From NCBI RefSeq assembly GCF_002217925.1, contig NZ_BCMF01000006.1:180862-244861 (forward strand): a stretch of 64,000 bases of DNA. Direction: 5' to 3'. Position numbers and translations under genes: made by a program. This stretch comes from Secundilactobacillus mixtipabuli. GTDB lineage: Bacteria; Bacillota; Bacilli; Lactobacillales; Lactobacillaceae. Under the pieces are notes generated by a model. The model searched no databases and was not told the DNA's origin. It worked only from the letters and a program-made list of their open reading frames with translations. Shown piece by piece: positions 20,873-29,634 of the stretch. The first letter of the stretch is position 1; each line of letters starts with the position of its first letter.

Positions 20873-22711
20873 ATGGATCTTGAACAAATGAAGGCGCACC
20901 AACGAGAAATCCGAAATTTTTCAATTGTCGCTCATATCGATCACGGTAAGTCGACGCTAGCTGACCGCATTTTGGAAATGACGGATACCGTTGCCAAACG
21001 CGATATGCAAGACCAAATCCTTGATAATATGGACCTGGAACGGGAACGTGGCATCACGATCAAATTAAACGCGGTGGAACTGACCTATGACGCCAAGGAC
21101 GGCCATACTTATGAGTTTCACTTGATCGACACCCCCGGGCACGTGGACTTTTCGTATGAAGTGTCACGGAGTCTCGCTGCCTGTGAAGGGGCGGTTTTGG
21201 TTGTTGACGCCGCTCAAGGGGTGGAAGCCCAAACCTTAGCGAACGTTTATTTAGCCATCGACGATAATTTGGAAATTCTACCAGTGATCAATAAGATTGA
21301 TTTACCGTCCGCTGAACCCGAAAAGGTTCGCAAAGAAGTTGAAGATGTGATTGGTATCGATGCCTCGGATGCTGTTATGGCCAGTGCCAAAAAGGGGATC
21401 GGTATTGAAGATCTCTTGGAACAGATCGTCCACAAGGTACCAGCACCAGATGGCGATTTGGAAGCGCCGTTGCGGGCATTGATCTTTGACTCGATTTACG
21501 ATGACTACCGCGGGGTTGTTTTGAGTGTTCGGGTCTTTGAAGGCACGGTAAAACCTGGTGATAAGATTCGCTTGATGAACTCTGGTGCCGAGTACGAAGT
21601 CACTGAAGTCGGGGTTAACTCGCCCAAGCCCATCAAACGCGATCAGCTGATTGCCGGTGAAGTTGGCTACATCACAGCCAGCATCAAAGACATTGAGGAT
21701 ACGCGAGTGGGTGATACGGTCACTAACGCTGCCAATCCAGCTGAAAAGGCATTGCCTGGTTACCGGGAAATGGCCCCCATGGTTTATGCCGGGCTGTATC
21801 CCACCGATAACGCCAAGTATCAGGATCTGCGTGAAGCGTTGGAGAAGCTGAAGCTAAATGATGCCGCGCTGGAGTTCGAACCAGAAACTTCCCAAGCACT
21901 GGGCTTTGGTTTTCGTTGCGGCTTCTTGGGCATGTTGCACATGGACGTGGTTCAAGAACGGCTGGAGCGTGAGTTCAACCTCAATTTAATTACCACGGCA
22001 CCTTCCGTAACGTACCATGCTAATTTGGCTGATGGTACAGTTAAAGAAGTGGAAAACCCGTCAGAAATGCCGGATGTTGCGGCGATTAAAACGATTGAAG
22101 AACCCTATGTTAAAGCGACAATTATGACGCCTAACGACTATGTCGGGGCAGTCATGGAACTCTGTCAACGCAAGCGTGGGCAGTTCGTGACAATGGAATA
22201 TTTGGACGATTACCGGGTTAATGTCATTTATAAGATGCCACTATCCGAAATTATCTTTGATTTCTTTGATAAGCTGAAGTCTTCCACTAAGGGTTACGCC
22301 TCATTGGATTACGAATTGGACGGCTATCGTGAAAGTGACTTGGTCAAGATCGATATTCTGCTGAACGGCGATAAGGTCGATGCGCTGAGTTTCATTTCTC
22401 ACCGTCAATTTGCCGAAAAGCGTGGCCGTGATATCGCAGTTAAACTGAAGAAAATTATTCCGCGGCAAAACTTTGAAATCCCGATTCAGGCTGCCATTGG
22501 TGCCAAGATCATTGCACGGACAACGATCAAGGCTTACCGGAAAGATGTGACTGCTCGAATTCATACTGGTGATCCCGACCGGCGTGCGAAGTTGCTGGAA
22601 AAGCAAAAGCGTGGGAAAGAGCGGATGAAGTCCGTGGGGACAGTGGATATCCCGCAGGAGGCATTCATGGCGGTACTGCAAACGGATGAAGAAGAAAACA
22701 CCGGTAAATAA
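20873..22711 (+). CDS. lepA: Elongation factor 4 (LepA)
   Basis: Translational GTPase that acts on stalled or initiating ribosomes. 612 residues from ATG 20873 ([19 protein letters not shown]), the form expected from homologues; ATG 20867 would add two residues. The G domain shows [18 protein letters not shown] and NKID; the C-terminal LepA-specific domain ends EEENTGK. Neither start has a Shine-Dalgarno sequence: the 20 bases upstream read TTATCAGTAGCAGAATGCAA and belong at least partly to the right end of the TnpB element. Expression may therefore be reduced or depend on signals in the element. A terminator follows. Confidence 0.96.
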   Translation: MDLEQMKAHQREIRNFSIVAHIDHGKSTLADRILEMTDTVAKRDMQDQILDNMDLERERGITIKLNAVELTYDAKDGHTYEFHLIDTPGHVDFSYEVSRSLAACEGAVLVVDAAQGVEAQTLANVYLAIDDNLEILPVINKIDLPSAEPEKVRKEVEDVIGIDASDAVMASAKKGIGIEDLLEQIVHKVPAPDGDLEAPLRALIFDSIYDDYRGVVLSVRVFEGTVKPGDKIRLMNSGAEYEVTEVGVNSPKPIKRDQLIAGEVGYITASIKDIEDTRVGDTVTNAANPAEKALPGYREMAPMVYAGLYPTDNAKYQDLREALEKLKLNDAALEFEPETSQALGFGFRCGFLGMLHMDVVQERLEREFNLNLITTAPSVTYHANLADGTVKEVENPSEMPDVAAIKTIEEPYVKATIMTPNDYVGAVMELCQRKRGQFVTMEYLDDYRVNVIYKMPLSEIIFDFFDKLKSSTKGYASLDYELDGYRESDLVKIDILLNGDKVDALSFISHRQFAEKRGRDIAVKLKKIIPRQNFEIPIQAAIGAKIIARTTIKAYRKDVTARIHTGDPDRRAKLLEKQKRGKERMKSVGTVDIPQEAFMAVLQTDEEENTGK

Positions 22712-22732
22712 GGTTTTATCGCACAACCAAAC

Positions 22733-22766
22733 AAGCAGCTGGGCCGAAAAGTCCAGGTGCTTTTTT
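22733..22766 (+). terminator. Rho-independent terminator after lepA
   Basis: AGCAGCTGG and CCAGGTGCT pair with one mismatch, then TTTTTT. Confidence 0.8.
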
Positions 22767-22780
22767 GATTGTTGGTAATT

Positions 22781-22810
22781 AAAAAGCCGATAGCGAATTC
22801 GCTACCGGCT
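22781..22810 (-). terminator. Terminator of the minus-strand nuclease gene
   Basis: Read on minus: AGCCGGTAGCG, AATT, CGCTATCGGCT, then TTTT. It ends the gene that stops at 22824 and faces the lepA terminator. Confidence 0.8.
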
Positions 22811-22823
22811 GAAATGTTAAGCT

Positions 22824-24020
22824 TTATGGTTGTGCATACTCGTTGCCACGAATAGGTGCGGTTGCACCGGAATTTATCGCACTAGACTTGGATTCGTAAG
22901 TGTAGTTGCCAGGATTTGTCACGCGGCTGTAGTACTTTTTGCTCTGGGATACATAAACGTAACCCGATTGGGCAATGTGCCACTTACCGGCTGTCGTGGC
23001 ACCAGCAGATACTGACGGATTTGCGGTGCCAGTACTGTGATGCTGGTGATAGCCTGTCGTTTTAGCACGATGGTATGCCTTGGCATTATTTGCTCCCGTA
23101 CGATAATTGATTTTGATACCTTCAGCATCGTTAATGACTGCAATCTCAATATTAAGTTCGCCATCTGATGACTTGATATCAACTAAGGAACCGCGAGGGA
23201 TACTTTCGTCACCCTTGTAAATTGGGGTTGTTTGATAAGCTACCGTCTGATGAGTACCAGGGTGGTCCTCCCAATAATTTTCAACGGTTTCTTCACCGTA
23301 ACGCATGCCGCCATTCTGATCAGCGCCGACGTTTTGAGGACGGGTACCGGTGGTAAAGTTATTGCTGGAAGTGTAAGACTTGGCGCCTAACAGGCTATCA
23401 CCAATGGAGTGACTACGGTTCCATAGATACCCATGGTATGTTCGTCCAGTTGAAGCATAGGAAATGGCGACAATCGAATTATTGCTTGGCCAGGCATATG
23501 GTTCTAGCGGATCACCTTGACGAGACCCTTGAGAAGAGGCGTATTCTTGGTAGGTGAGTTTCGCCCGTGCAGTACTAGGCCGCTGCTGGGCGTCTTGTGA
23601 GAAACGCGTTTCACCAGCGCTGAGTTGATTAAAGTCGATCAAATGAGCTTTGCCAACTTGCCAATAGTAATTACCGGTGGGACCTGCGGATCTTTTGTCC
23701 GTGTAGCTGACCAGTTTACTCAAAACACTTTTGTGAGTTGAAATTGTTGACTGCTGAGCCACAGTCTTTGAGGCTTGATGAGTTGAGTGGTGTTTAGTGG
23801 TGCTGTTGTCCTTGAATTCAGAGCGGGTATTGGACTGATCATTCGCTGATTTTCCCGTAGCACTGCAAGCGGATGTTCCACCAATCAGGATGGCTAAAGC
23901 GAATAGTACCGCGAAGGCTTTACCTACTCTCTTGTTGGGCTGGTGTTTGACAATACGAAAACCGCAATAAGTCATCAGTAACGCACTGATTAGCAGCAGG
24001 ATGATGTCAAATGAAGACAT
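22824..24020 (-). CDS. Membrane-anchored DNA/RNA non-specific endonuclease family protein
   Basis: Extracytoplasmic nuclease of the EndA/NUC1-like beta-beta-alpha-metal family. I start it at minus-strand ATG 24020, with AGGAGG 9 bases upstream, giving 398 residues; an upstream ATG at 24062 has no such site. Two N-terminal hydrophobic segments (about 4-22 and 33-50) could anchor it; a Cys follows the second, but the lipobox is not convincing. A Ser/Thr/His-rich linker leads to the nuclease domain with NRSHSIG at 201-204 and TTGTRPQN, matching the NRSH form of the DRGH motif. The C-terminal ~50 residues, after a Ser/Gly/Thr linker, form a Tyr-rich module (GYVYVSQSKKYYSRV). A paralogue lies at 62776. 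A role in DNA degradation or uptake is inference. Confidence 0.85.
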   Translation of the reverse strand: MSSFDIILLLISALLMTYCGFRIVKHQPNKRVGKAFAVLFALAILIGGTSACSATGKSANDQSNTRSEFKDNSTTKHHSTHQASKTVAQQSTISTHKSVLSKLVSYTDKRSAGPTGNYYWQVGKAHLIDFNQLSAGETRFSQDAQQRPSTARAKLTYQEYASSQGSRQGDPLEPYAWPSNNSIVAISYASTGRTYHGYLWNRSHSIGDSLLGAKSYTSSNNFTTGTRPQNVGADQNGGMRYGEETVENYWEDHPGTHQTVAYQTTPIYKGDESIPRGSLVDIKSSDGELNIEIAVINDAEGIKINYRTGANNAKAYHRAKTTGYHQHHSTGTANPSVSAGATTAGKWHIAQSGYVYVSQSKKYYSRVTNPGNYTYESKSSAINSGATAPIRGNEYAQP

Positions 24021-24240
24021 TGGTTGTTTCCTCCTAGATCTAGATATAATAAAATAAGTCATTAATGATTACTATCTTAATATAGCAAGTCTTTGCAGCC
24101 TTTTCCAATATAAATTCATAGCATGTTATGTATGGCGGAGTAAACGGTGGGTATTTTTGAAGGGTTTAAATCAGAAACCTTATGTCGTGAACTGATATAT
24201 AATGAGAGTTGAGATTAGAAATTAAAAGGGGTGAGCATCA

Positions 24241-24564
24241 ATGACCGTGATCAAAGCAATTCTAGACACAACGTACGCTGCAGAAACCCGTGACGGCATC
24301 GTGCTGGTTGATTTTCGCTCGGATTGGTGTGCACCATGTACCGCGGTTGACCGGATACTGGCAAATTTGGCAGCTGATGCTGACCTTGCTCAGCGGGTAA
24401 AATTCACTTCCTTAACGGTCAATCAGCAACCATTGATTGCGACAGCGCTTGGGGTCATGAGCACGCCAACGGTGATTTTGAAAAAGAACGGTGAAATTGT
24501 CGACGCAGTCATTGGACCACGGTCGGCAGCTGCGTTTGAGGCGTTTATCAGAAAACACCTGTGA
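24241..24564 (+). CDS. Thioredoxin-like protein
   Basis: Thioredoxin-fold protein of 107 residues, cytoplasmic (no signal peptide). The active site is DWCAPC with cysteines at 30 and 33, where classic TrxA has WCGPC, so redox potential may differ. The cis-proline loop STPTVIL is present, followed by the usual last strand and helix. The neighbours are unrelated; TATAAT at about 24198 and GGGGTG before the ATG suggest its own promoter and ribosome site. It may be a secondary thioredoxin rather than the main one. Confidence 0.87.
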   Translation: MTVIKAILDTTYAAETRDGIVLVDFRSDWCAPCTAVDRILANLAADADLAQRVKFTSLTVNQQPLIATALGVMSTPTVILKKNGEIVDAVIGPRSAAAFEAFIRKHL

Positions 24565-24585
24565 GCAAAACTTTAGAAGTGATGA

Positions 24586-24625
24586 AAAAGAAGCTAGCTG
24601 CCGATAATGGCAAGCTAGCTTCGAT
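24586..24625. terminator. Bidirectional terminator hairpin
   Basis: GAAGCTAGCTGCC (24590-24602), GATAAT, GGCA-A-GCTAGCTTC with one bulged A. On minus it is followed by TTTTT (A-run at 24585-24589), so it mainly ends the degV operon; the plus side has only ATTTAATT. Confidence 0.78.
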
Positions 24626-24640
24626 TTAATTAGTCAGGCG

Positions 24641-24835
24641 TTAGTCACCTAACCGCGGTAAAATCTGTTTTTGAATAAACAATAATAATTGCTGATACTC
24701 TGCCTTGTTTTTAGGCGTTGGAAATTGCGAAAAATCAAGCTTGGGCTGATTTAAGTCACGGTTTAAGGCTGCCACAAAATCGTGACGGGAAAGGTAGTCA
24801 GTATCACCTTTCGTGCCGATGGAGAAAAAGTTCAT
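24641..24835 (-). CDS. Small hypothetical protein coupled to degV
   Basis: I do not recognise this 64-residue protein. It starts at an ATG that overlaps the degV stop in ATGA, so translation is probably coupled, and it ends just before the shared terminator, which supports a real gene. The sequence is soluble, with several D/F/L/P residues (KLDFSQFPTPKNKAEY) and a C-terminal helix QQLLLFIQKQILPRLGD. There is no signal peptide or metal motif. A partner or modulator of the DegV protein is possible but not shown. Confidence 0.6.
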   Translation of the reverse strand: MNFFSIGTKGDTDYLSRHDFVAALNRDLNQPKLDFSQFPTPKNKAEYQQLLLFIQKQILPRLGD

Positions 24836-25731
24836 TTGCCATTCTTCTTTCGATTAGCTGCAGATTCTGGCCACTGTTCCCAGTCGTAATCCCAGAGTAA
24901 AGCCATCGTACCGGCGCCAACGTGGACACCGATAACCGGCCCAATTTCACTATGGTCGATTTTGACGTCTGGGAATTGCTGTGCCAAATCCGCAGACCAT
25001 TCTTTTTGTAATTCTGGGTTGTTCGCATCAATGACCGTTAAACGTAAGGGGTAATCAGCCTGCTCGTAAGCGGCTTGAAACTTTTGCTTAATTCGAGTAT
25101 ATGCCCGGCGCATGGTCCGCTCTTTTTCAATCGCAACGATTTGTGCCTGATCATTAAAGGTGAGGATCGGTTTGATGCGCAGCAGACTACCCACTAAACT
25201 TGACGCGTTTGATAAGCGTCCTGTCCGCACGAGGTGGGAAAGATCGTCCACCACAAAGTAAGCGTCGATGGTGTCCCTTAAATGGGTGAGCGCTTGAATA
25301 ATCTCTTCAGGGGAGTGGCCTGTCTGCACTTGCTTAGCTGCCAGCATGACGAGGTCGGCCTCACCAGCGGATGCAATCCGCGAATCAAATGGGTACACCT
25401 TGATGTTAGTCACATTCGGCAAATAATTGACTAAATTACTATAGAAGGTGGTAATGCCGGAAGACAGATGAATGCTGATGACCGCATCGTAGTCTTCGCT
25501 TGCCAGCTGGTCATACATGGTCTGCATTTGTCCAAGGGTGACTTGGGTAGTCGATGGCATCTGTGAGTCGGTTTTTAAGCGGTGATAGAATTCACTTGTG
25601 GAGATCTCAACGTTATCCAGATAAGTCTGGTGACCAAAAATAACGGTGATTGGCACCACGTGAACATTATTTTCCGCGATTTGTTTGGGTGTTAAGTAAC
25701 TGGCCGAGTCAGTTACAACGGCAATTTTCAT
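24832..25731 (-). CDS. DegV family protein (fatty-acid binding, FakB-like)
   Basis: DegV proteins bind a fatty acid; some (FakB) present it to the kinase FakA for phosphorylation and entry into phospholipid synthesis. 299 residues. The N terminus KIAVVTDSASYLTPKQI and VVPITVIFG are typical, as are the SSGITTFYSN loop that contacts the carboxylate and the RTGRLSN segment; GVHVGAGTMALLW is the usual late motif. AAGGAG precedes ATG 25731. Which fatty acid is bound cannot be read from the sequence, and fakA is not in the window. Confidence 0.93.
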   Translation of the reverse strand: MKIAVVTDSASYLTPKQIAENNVHVVPITVIFGHQTYLDNVEISTSEFYHRLKTDSQMPSTTQVTLGQMQTMYDQLASEDYDAVISIHLSSGITTFYSNLVNYLPNVTNIKVYPFDSRIASAGEADLVMLAAKQVQTGHSPEEIIQALTHLRDTIDAYFVVDDLSHLVRTGRLSNASSLVGSLLRIKPILTFNDQAQIVAIEKERTMRRAYTRIKQKFQAAYEQADYPLRLTVIDANNPELQKEWSADLAQQFPDVKIDHSEIGPVIGVHVGAGTMALLWDYDWEQWPESAANRKKNGK

Positions 25732-25783
25732 AAAATGGACTCCTTTAGTGTTGTTAGACCATAATCGTTAAGAGCATATCAAA

Positions 25784-25815
25784 TTCGCGTGGGCTTAGCA
25801 ATTAGCTCACGCGAA
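25784..25815 (-). terminator. Probable terminator after corA
   Basis: TTCGCGTGGGCT and AGCTCACGCGAA (one mismatch) pair around an 8-base loop between corA and degV; the T-run on minus is short (ATTT). Confidence 0.5.
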
Positions 25816-25826
25816 CTTAAGAGAAA

Positions 25827-26738
25827 CTATAGCCGATGATGCATTTTGAAAACCAGCAGTAGCCATGCGATGAGTCCAATTGACAGGACGATCACCATGA
25901 TCCAGGCGAGATTGAAGCTTTCTAAGGGGAGTTTGACGTTCATGCCAAAGAAACCGGTAACGATCGTTGGGACCGCCATCGTGAGCGACCAGATGGTCAG
26001 AAACTTCATGGTATCGTTCAAATTATTATTAATGATACTGTCGAAGGTATCAGTGATCCGGTTGACCACTTGTTCTTCGTTTTCAATCATATGTTGGACC
26101 TGGTCAGATTCAATGGAAACGTCCTCCAACAAATCGTTTTCAATACTAGAATTATTAACCCCGAAGTAAGTTCTTGGTATTCGCGTAAACAAGTCGTTAT
26201 TTGATTCAACACCGCTGTTGAAGAAAGTCAGTGTTTGGCCTAAGTAGGATAACGCCACTAAGTTAGTGTTTTTGGCATCTTTGTTCAGCATTTTATCCAA
26301 CTGATTACGTTGCTTTGTCACAAATTTGACGATTGGGATATAGCTGTCCACCAAATCGAACATTGACTCTAAGATGAAGGCGGAAGTGGTTGTGATATCC
26401 GGATCAGCTGCGGTTTTTTGAAAGGCAGCATCGACGAAGTTCAGCCGACTTTCGTTAAAGGTGAAAAGGACGCCTTGATGAATCAAAAAGCCAACCGGCC
26501 GTGTGATATAACGTGGTGCCTGCGTATTTTTAAGTTGGTAAGGGACGAGAACAATCATCAGTTGCTGGTTATTGGCGGGATCGTAAACGTAATTGGCGGT
26601 TTCATCTTTATCGGTAACATAAGTGATGATATCGTCAGTGATCCCGTATTCAGCCATTAACGTTTGCTGTTCATCCGCCGTTAAGGCCGTTGTCTCAACC
26701 CAATCAAAGCCATTCAGTTGTTTGGTTGGTTTAATCAT
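25827..26738 (-). CDS. corA: CorA family divalent cation (magnesium) transporter
   Basis: Pentameric membrane channel for magnesium. 303 residues: a long cytoplasmic alpha/beta and helical N-terminal domain, then two C-terminal membrane helices. The selectivity motif GMN is visible at the end of the first helix (FFGMNVKLPLE), with the second helix (WIMVIVLSIGLIAWLLLVF) ending in a basic tail. GAGGAAG precedes ATG 26738. No M-box magnesium riboswitch is seen upstream. It could carry other divalent cations, as some relatives do. Confidence 0.92.
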   Translation of the reverse strand: MIKPTKQLNGFDWVETTALTADEQQTLMAEYGITDDIITYVTDKDETANYVYDPANNQQLMIVLVPYQLKNTQAPRYITRPVGFLIHQGVLFTFNESRLNFVDAAFQKTAADPDITTTSAFILESMFDLVDSYIPIVKFVTKQRNQLDKMLNKDAKNTNLVALSYLGQTLTFFNSGVESNNDLFTRIPRTYFGVNNSSIENDLLEDVSIESDQVQHMIENEEQVVNRITDTFDSIINNNLNDTMKFLTIWSLTMAVPTIVTGFFGMNVKLPLESFNLAWIMVIVLSIGLIAWLLLVFKMHHRL

Positions 26739-26816
26739 GAATAAACTTCCTCTTTAGTTTCTAATTTAAAAGCATTTATGGTTCAAGAATACTATTTCCA
26801 CTCGTAAAAGCAAGAG

Positions 26817-26901
26817 GTTGTGACATAACTCGTTATATTCTGGAATCTGAGTTGTGGAACAGGTTAAGGCTATATTCAAGTCATGAACTAAAGTGAATTT
26901 T
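26817..26901. repeat. Interspersed palindromic repeat, short copy
   Basis: TGACATAACTC...ATTC pairs with GAAT..GAGTTGTGG to form a small imperfect hairpin. Bases 26842-26865 match 44309-44332 at 23 of 24 positions, and weaker similarity runs on to about 26901 (CAAGT, AAC, TGAATTT). It is a shorter relative of the copy at 44223. It lies in the 415-base gap between corA and the next plus-strand gene; otherwise the gap holds only the promoter near 27010-27038. Confidence 0.7.
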
Positions 26902-27009
26902 AGGCTGTGTGTGAGTCGAGAAATTAGATTAAATTCAGACTTATGTCACAGCTTCAATAATGATAACGAAAATATTCTGAAGCTTCTATGAGGATTATTT
27001 AATGGTTTA

Positions 27010-27038
27010 TTGACTTTTTAATAAAAGTCCAGTAGTAT
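27010..27038 (+). promoter_or_regulatory. Promoter upstream of the 110-residue hypothetical gene
   Basis: TTGACT, 17-base spacer, TAGTAT. The palindrome GACTTTT-TAAT-AAAAGTC overlaps the -35 and spacer, a possible operator. Confidence 0.55.
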
Positions 27039-27153
27039 ATTCTTTTTAAAGAGCGGAATAACCCCGTCGTCTGTTGCTTACAAGCGAAATATGATATGAT
27101 GTATTTAATAGTAAGTTAGCGGGTTACAAAAAAATCGTTGGGAGGTGATTACC

Positions 27154-27486
27154 GTGCTAAATCAAACTAAACAGTACTTAAAAAGCCGGCATTATCAGTA
27201 TGAAAAATCATATATTCGGCCTCTGATGACTCCTGAGAGTGTTTACGTCTTTAAGTTTGGTCGGGAGGCATTGAATAATCGGGTAATCATCCGATACAGT
27301 CACACGTGGACTGGTCGTCGAAAGATCAATGAGATTGACCTTCGGCTGCACAAACAAAAGCATCCACGGATCTTCCGAACTGAAAAAGAATTATTAGACT
27401 ATCTTGAATCCCGTTTACCGCAACGGGAACACCAGGAAGCAGAAAAAGAACAGGAACGTCAGACTGATGAGGAGAACGCTAAGTAA
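27154..27486 (+). CDS. Hypothetical protein upstream of prmA
   Basis: I do not recognise the family. I start it at GTG 27154 because GGAGGTG (27141-27147) lies 6 bases upstream; GTG 27145 falls inside that ribosome site. This gives 110 residues. The protein is soluble and very charged: a mixed alpha/beta middle with SVYVFKFGREALNNRVIIRY and TWTGRRKINEIDLRL, then a C-terminal helix made almost only of E, K, R and Q (REHQEAEKEQERQTDEENAK). A terminator overlaps the stop, so it is a single-gene transcript. Confidence 0.75.
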   Translation: MLNQTKQYLKSRHYQYEKSYIRPLMTPESVYVFKFGREALNNRVIIRYSHTWTGRRKINEIDLRLHKQKHPRIFRTEKELLDYLESRLPQREHQEAEKEQERQTDEENAK

Positions 27487-27505
27487 CTTTGGCGTTCTTT
27501 TTTTG
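27474..27505 (+). terminator. Terminator overlapping the end of the hypothetical gene
   Basis: GAACGC (27474-27479), 12-base loop, GCGTTC (27492-27497), then eight T. The left arm is inside the coding sequence. Confidence 0.85.
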
Positions 27506-27535
27506 GAATTTTACTCGTGAACGGAGGATATGGAA

Positions 27536-28495
27536 ATGGATTGGACCGCAATTACCGTAACAACGACTAATGAAGCAGTGGAAGCAGTCAGCAATATTTT
27601 AATGGAACACGGTGCTTCTGGTGTCCAGATTGATGATGAAAAGGACTACGAACAGCTGAGCAAAGTTGACTGGGCCAAGAAGGGCGAAATTGTCGATGTC
27701 GACGAAATTCCGCACGTTAAAAGCGGGGCGAGGGTGACCGCTTATTTTCCGGCGACGATTTACGTCCCAGAGATCGTTCCCGAAATCAAACGGCAGGTAA
27801 TTGGGTTAAAAGCGTTTGATCTAGCCGTTGGATCAGCTGAAGTGACCACTGATAAAGTGGATGAAGCCAACTGGGCAACTGAATGGCAGAAGTATTATCA
27901 TCCCGTTCAGGTCACCCGGTTTTTGACGGTGGTCCCAAGCTGGGAGGATTATCAGCCTAAAGCTAAGGACGAGCGGATCATCAAGCTTGATCCAGGTATG
28001 GCCTTTGGGACTGGCACCCATCCCACGACCAAGCTGTCGATGCAAGCCCTTGAGATGGTCATTCATGGCGGTGAACGCATGATCGATGTCGGCACCGGTT
28101 CAGGGGTTTTAAGCATCACTGCAAAACAACTCGGTGCTGGCGATATTCGGGCCTATGACTTGGATCAGGTCGCGGTTGATTCAGCCAAGAAGAACCTTGA
28201 TTTAAACCCTATTGCATCAGATGTCAAAGTCGCAGCAAATAATTTGCTGAACGGGATTACAGGTGAGGCCGATATCATTGTCGCCAATATTTTAGCCGAG
28301 GTGATCATTCCGTTGATCCCACAAGCGTGGGGGCTGTTGCCGGTGAACGGTTACTTTGTGACTTCGGGCATTATTGCTGAAAAAGCTGACCAGATTCTAG
28401 CTGCGCAGCGTCAACAGGGCTTTAAAATCAGGCAGACACTAAAGATGGGTGATTGGTATGGTGTGATCGCCCAAAAGCCAGGAGACGACGAATAA
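27536..28495 (+). CDS. prmA: Ribosomal protein L11 methyltransferase
   Basis: Methylates lysines and the N terminus of ribosomal protein L11 using S-adenosylmethionine. The start is ATG 27536, 7 bases after GGAGGA; ATG 27530 is too close. 319 residues: an N-terminal L11-binding domain ([20 protein letters not shown]), then a Rossmann methyltransferase with [30 protein letters not shown] and the NILAEVI (N-I-L-A) catalytic motif. rsmE begins one base after the stop. Confidence 0.96.
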   Translation: MDWTAITVTTTNEAVEAVSNILMEHGASGVQIDDEKDYEQLSKVDWAKKGEIVDVDEIPHVKSGARVTAYFPATIYVPEIVPEIKRQVIGLKAFDLAVGSAEVTTDKVDEANWATEWQKYYHPVQVTRFLTVVPSWEDYQPKAKDERIIKLDPGMAFGTGTHPTTKLSMQALEMVIHGGERMIDVGTGSGVLSITAKQLGAGDIRAYDLDQVAVDSAKKNLDLNPIASDVKVAANNLLNGITGEADIIVANILAEVIIPLIPQAWGLLPVNGYFVTSGIIAEKADQILAAQRQQGFKIRQTLKMGDWYGVIAQKPGDDE

Positions 28496-29230
28496 ATGCA
28501 ACGATACTTTATCAAACCAATTTTGAAAACCGGTACTCGCTTCGACCTAGACAGCAACGTTTCTAAACACTGGCTGCAGGTGATGAGAGGTGTCCCTGGG
28601 GACCAAGCCGAATTCGTGGATGGTCAAGAAGATCTCTACTTAGGCCAGCTAAATGAAGACCATACCGTGACGGTGGTTAAACCATTGGAAACCTATGTGG
28701 AACTTCCCGTGAAAGTGACCATTTTATCAGGCTTGCCGAAGCAGGATAAGGCGGAATGGATCGTCCAAAAAGCGACTGAGATGGGTGCCGATACCATCTG
28801 CTTTTTTGGTGCCGACTGGTCAGTCGCTAAGTGGCAGCCAAATAAATTGGCTAAAAAATTGAGCAGGCTGCAAAAAATTGCTCAGGGCGGTGCTGAACAA
28901 GCCCACCGAACCCACGTGCCAACGGTCCGTTATTTCAACACTTTGAAGCAGGCGGTTGCCGAATTAAAAACGGATCACTTACTGGTTGCTTATGAGGAAG
29001 CCGCAAAAAGGGGCGAACAGGCTCAGCTGGTCAAATTATTGAACAGGGTGCAGAAAAACGAGCGGCTGACGGCTGTCTTTGGCCCAGAAGGCGGTATTTC
29101 ACCAGCTGAAATGCAGTTGCTGGAACAAAGACACGCCACGGTTGCCGGTCTCGGCCCCCGCATTTTACGGACGGAAACGGCGCCGCTATACTTTCTTGCG
29201 GCGGTTTCAACGATGTTAGAATTACAATGA
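28496..29230 (+). CDS. rsmE: 16S rRNA m3U1498 methyltransferase
   Basis: SPOUT-class enzyme that methylates U1498 of 16S rRNA. 244 residues: N-terminal PUA-like domain (MQRYFIKPILKTGTRF), then the knotted SAM-binding fold with GLPKQDKAEWIVQKATEMG, FGPEGGISPAEM and LGPRILRTETAPLYFLA. It abuts prmA (stop 28493-28495, start 28496), so the pair is co-translated, as in most Firmicutes. Confidence 0.96.
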   Translation: MQRYFIKPILKTGTRFDLDSNVSKHWLQVMRGVPGDQAEFVDGQEDLYLGQLNEDHTVTVVKPLETYVELPVKVTILSGLPKQDKAEWIVQKATEMGADTICFFGADWSVAKWQPNKLAKKLSRLQKIAQGGAEQAHRTHVPTVRYFNTLKQAVAELKTDHLLVAYEEAAKRGEQAQLVKLLNRVQKNERLTAVFGPEGGISPAEMQLLEQRHATVAGLGPRILRTETAPLYFLAAVSTMLELQ

Positions 29231-29300
29231 CTGAATGCTATTCATTCGTGTATAATAATGCTAAAATGTAAATCATTCATATAATTAAGAGAGTGAAGTT

Positions 29301-29630
29301 ATGATGACAATTTTAAAACGGATTGGCTGGCCTTATTGGGCAGTCAGCATTGTCTTGGGCGTGGTTTTGCCCATCATTTTACACAGTATTTCGATTAGCG
29401 GTATGTGGCGCTCAGGTATGATTTACGGCTTGGGCTACTCCATTATCGCCGGTCTACTCGGCTATTTTGTGAAACATCGTGGGGAACGCTGGTGGCTATT
29501 ATTTACACTACCCGTGTTATTCGCCCTGGGGATTTACCTGTCGGGCCCTAAATACGCTTTATATTTTGCACCAGTCTATCTTTGTATTAGTTATTTAGCT
29601 TATGGCCTAAGCGCCACGCAGAGGAAGTGA
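29301..29630 (+). CDS. Small four-helix membrane protein of unknown function
   Basis: 109 residues with about four membrane helices (starting near residues 12, 38, 65 and 86) and short polar loops; no signal cleavage site, no charged catalytic motif. It lies between rsmE and relA and ends 4 bases before relA, so the two are probably co-transcribed, possibly from a TATAAT at 29251. I do not recognise a named family. Confidence 0.75.
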   Translation: MMTILKRIGWPYWAVSIVLGVVLPIILHSISISGMWRSGMIYGLGYSIIAGLLGYFVKHRGERWWLLFTLPVLFALGIYLSGPKYALYFAPVYLCISYLAYGLSATQRK

Positions 29631-29634
29631 TCGG

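Noticed and set aside
26739..27153. Magnesium riboswitch or CRISPR-like repeats upstream of corA
   Set aside because: No M-box core is recognisable on the minus strand and the repeat there has no regular spacing.
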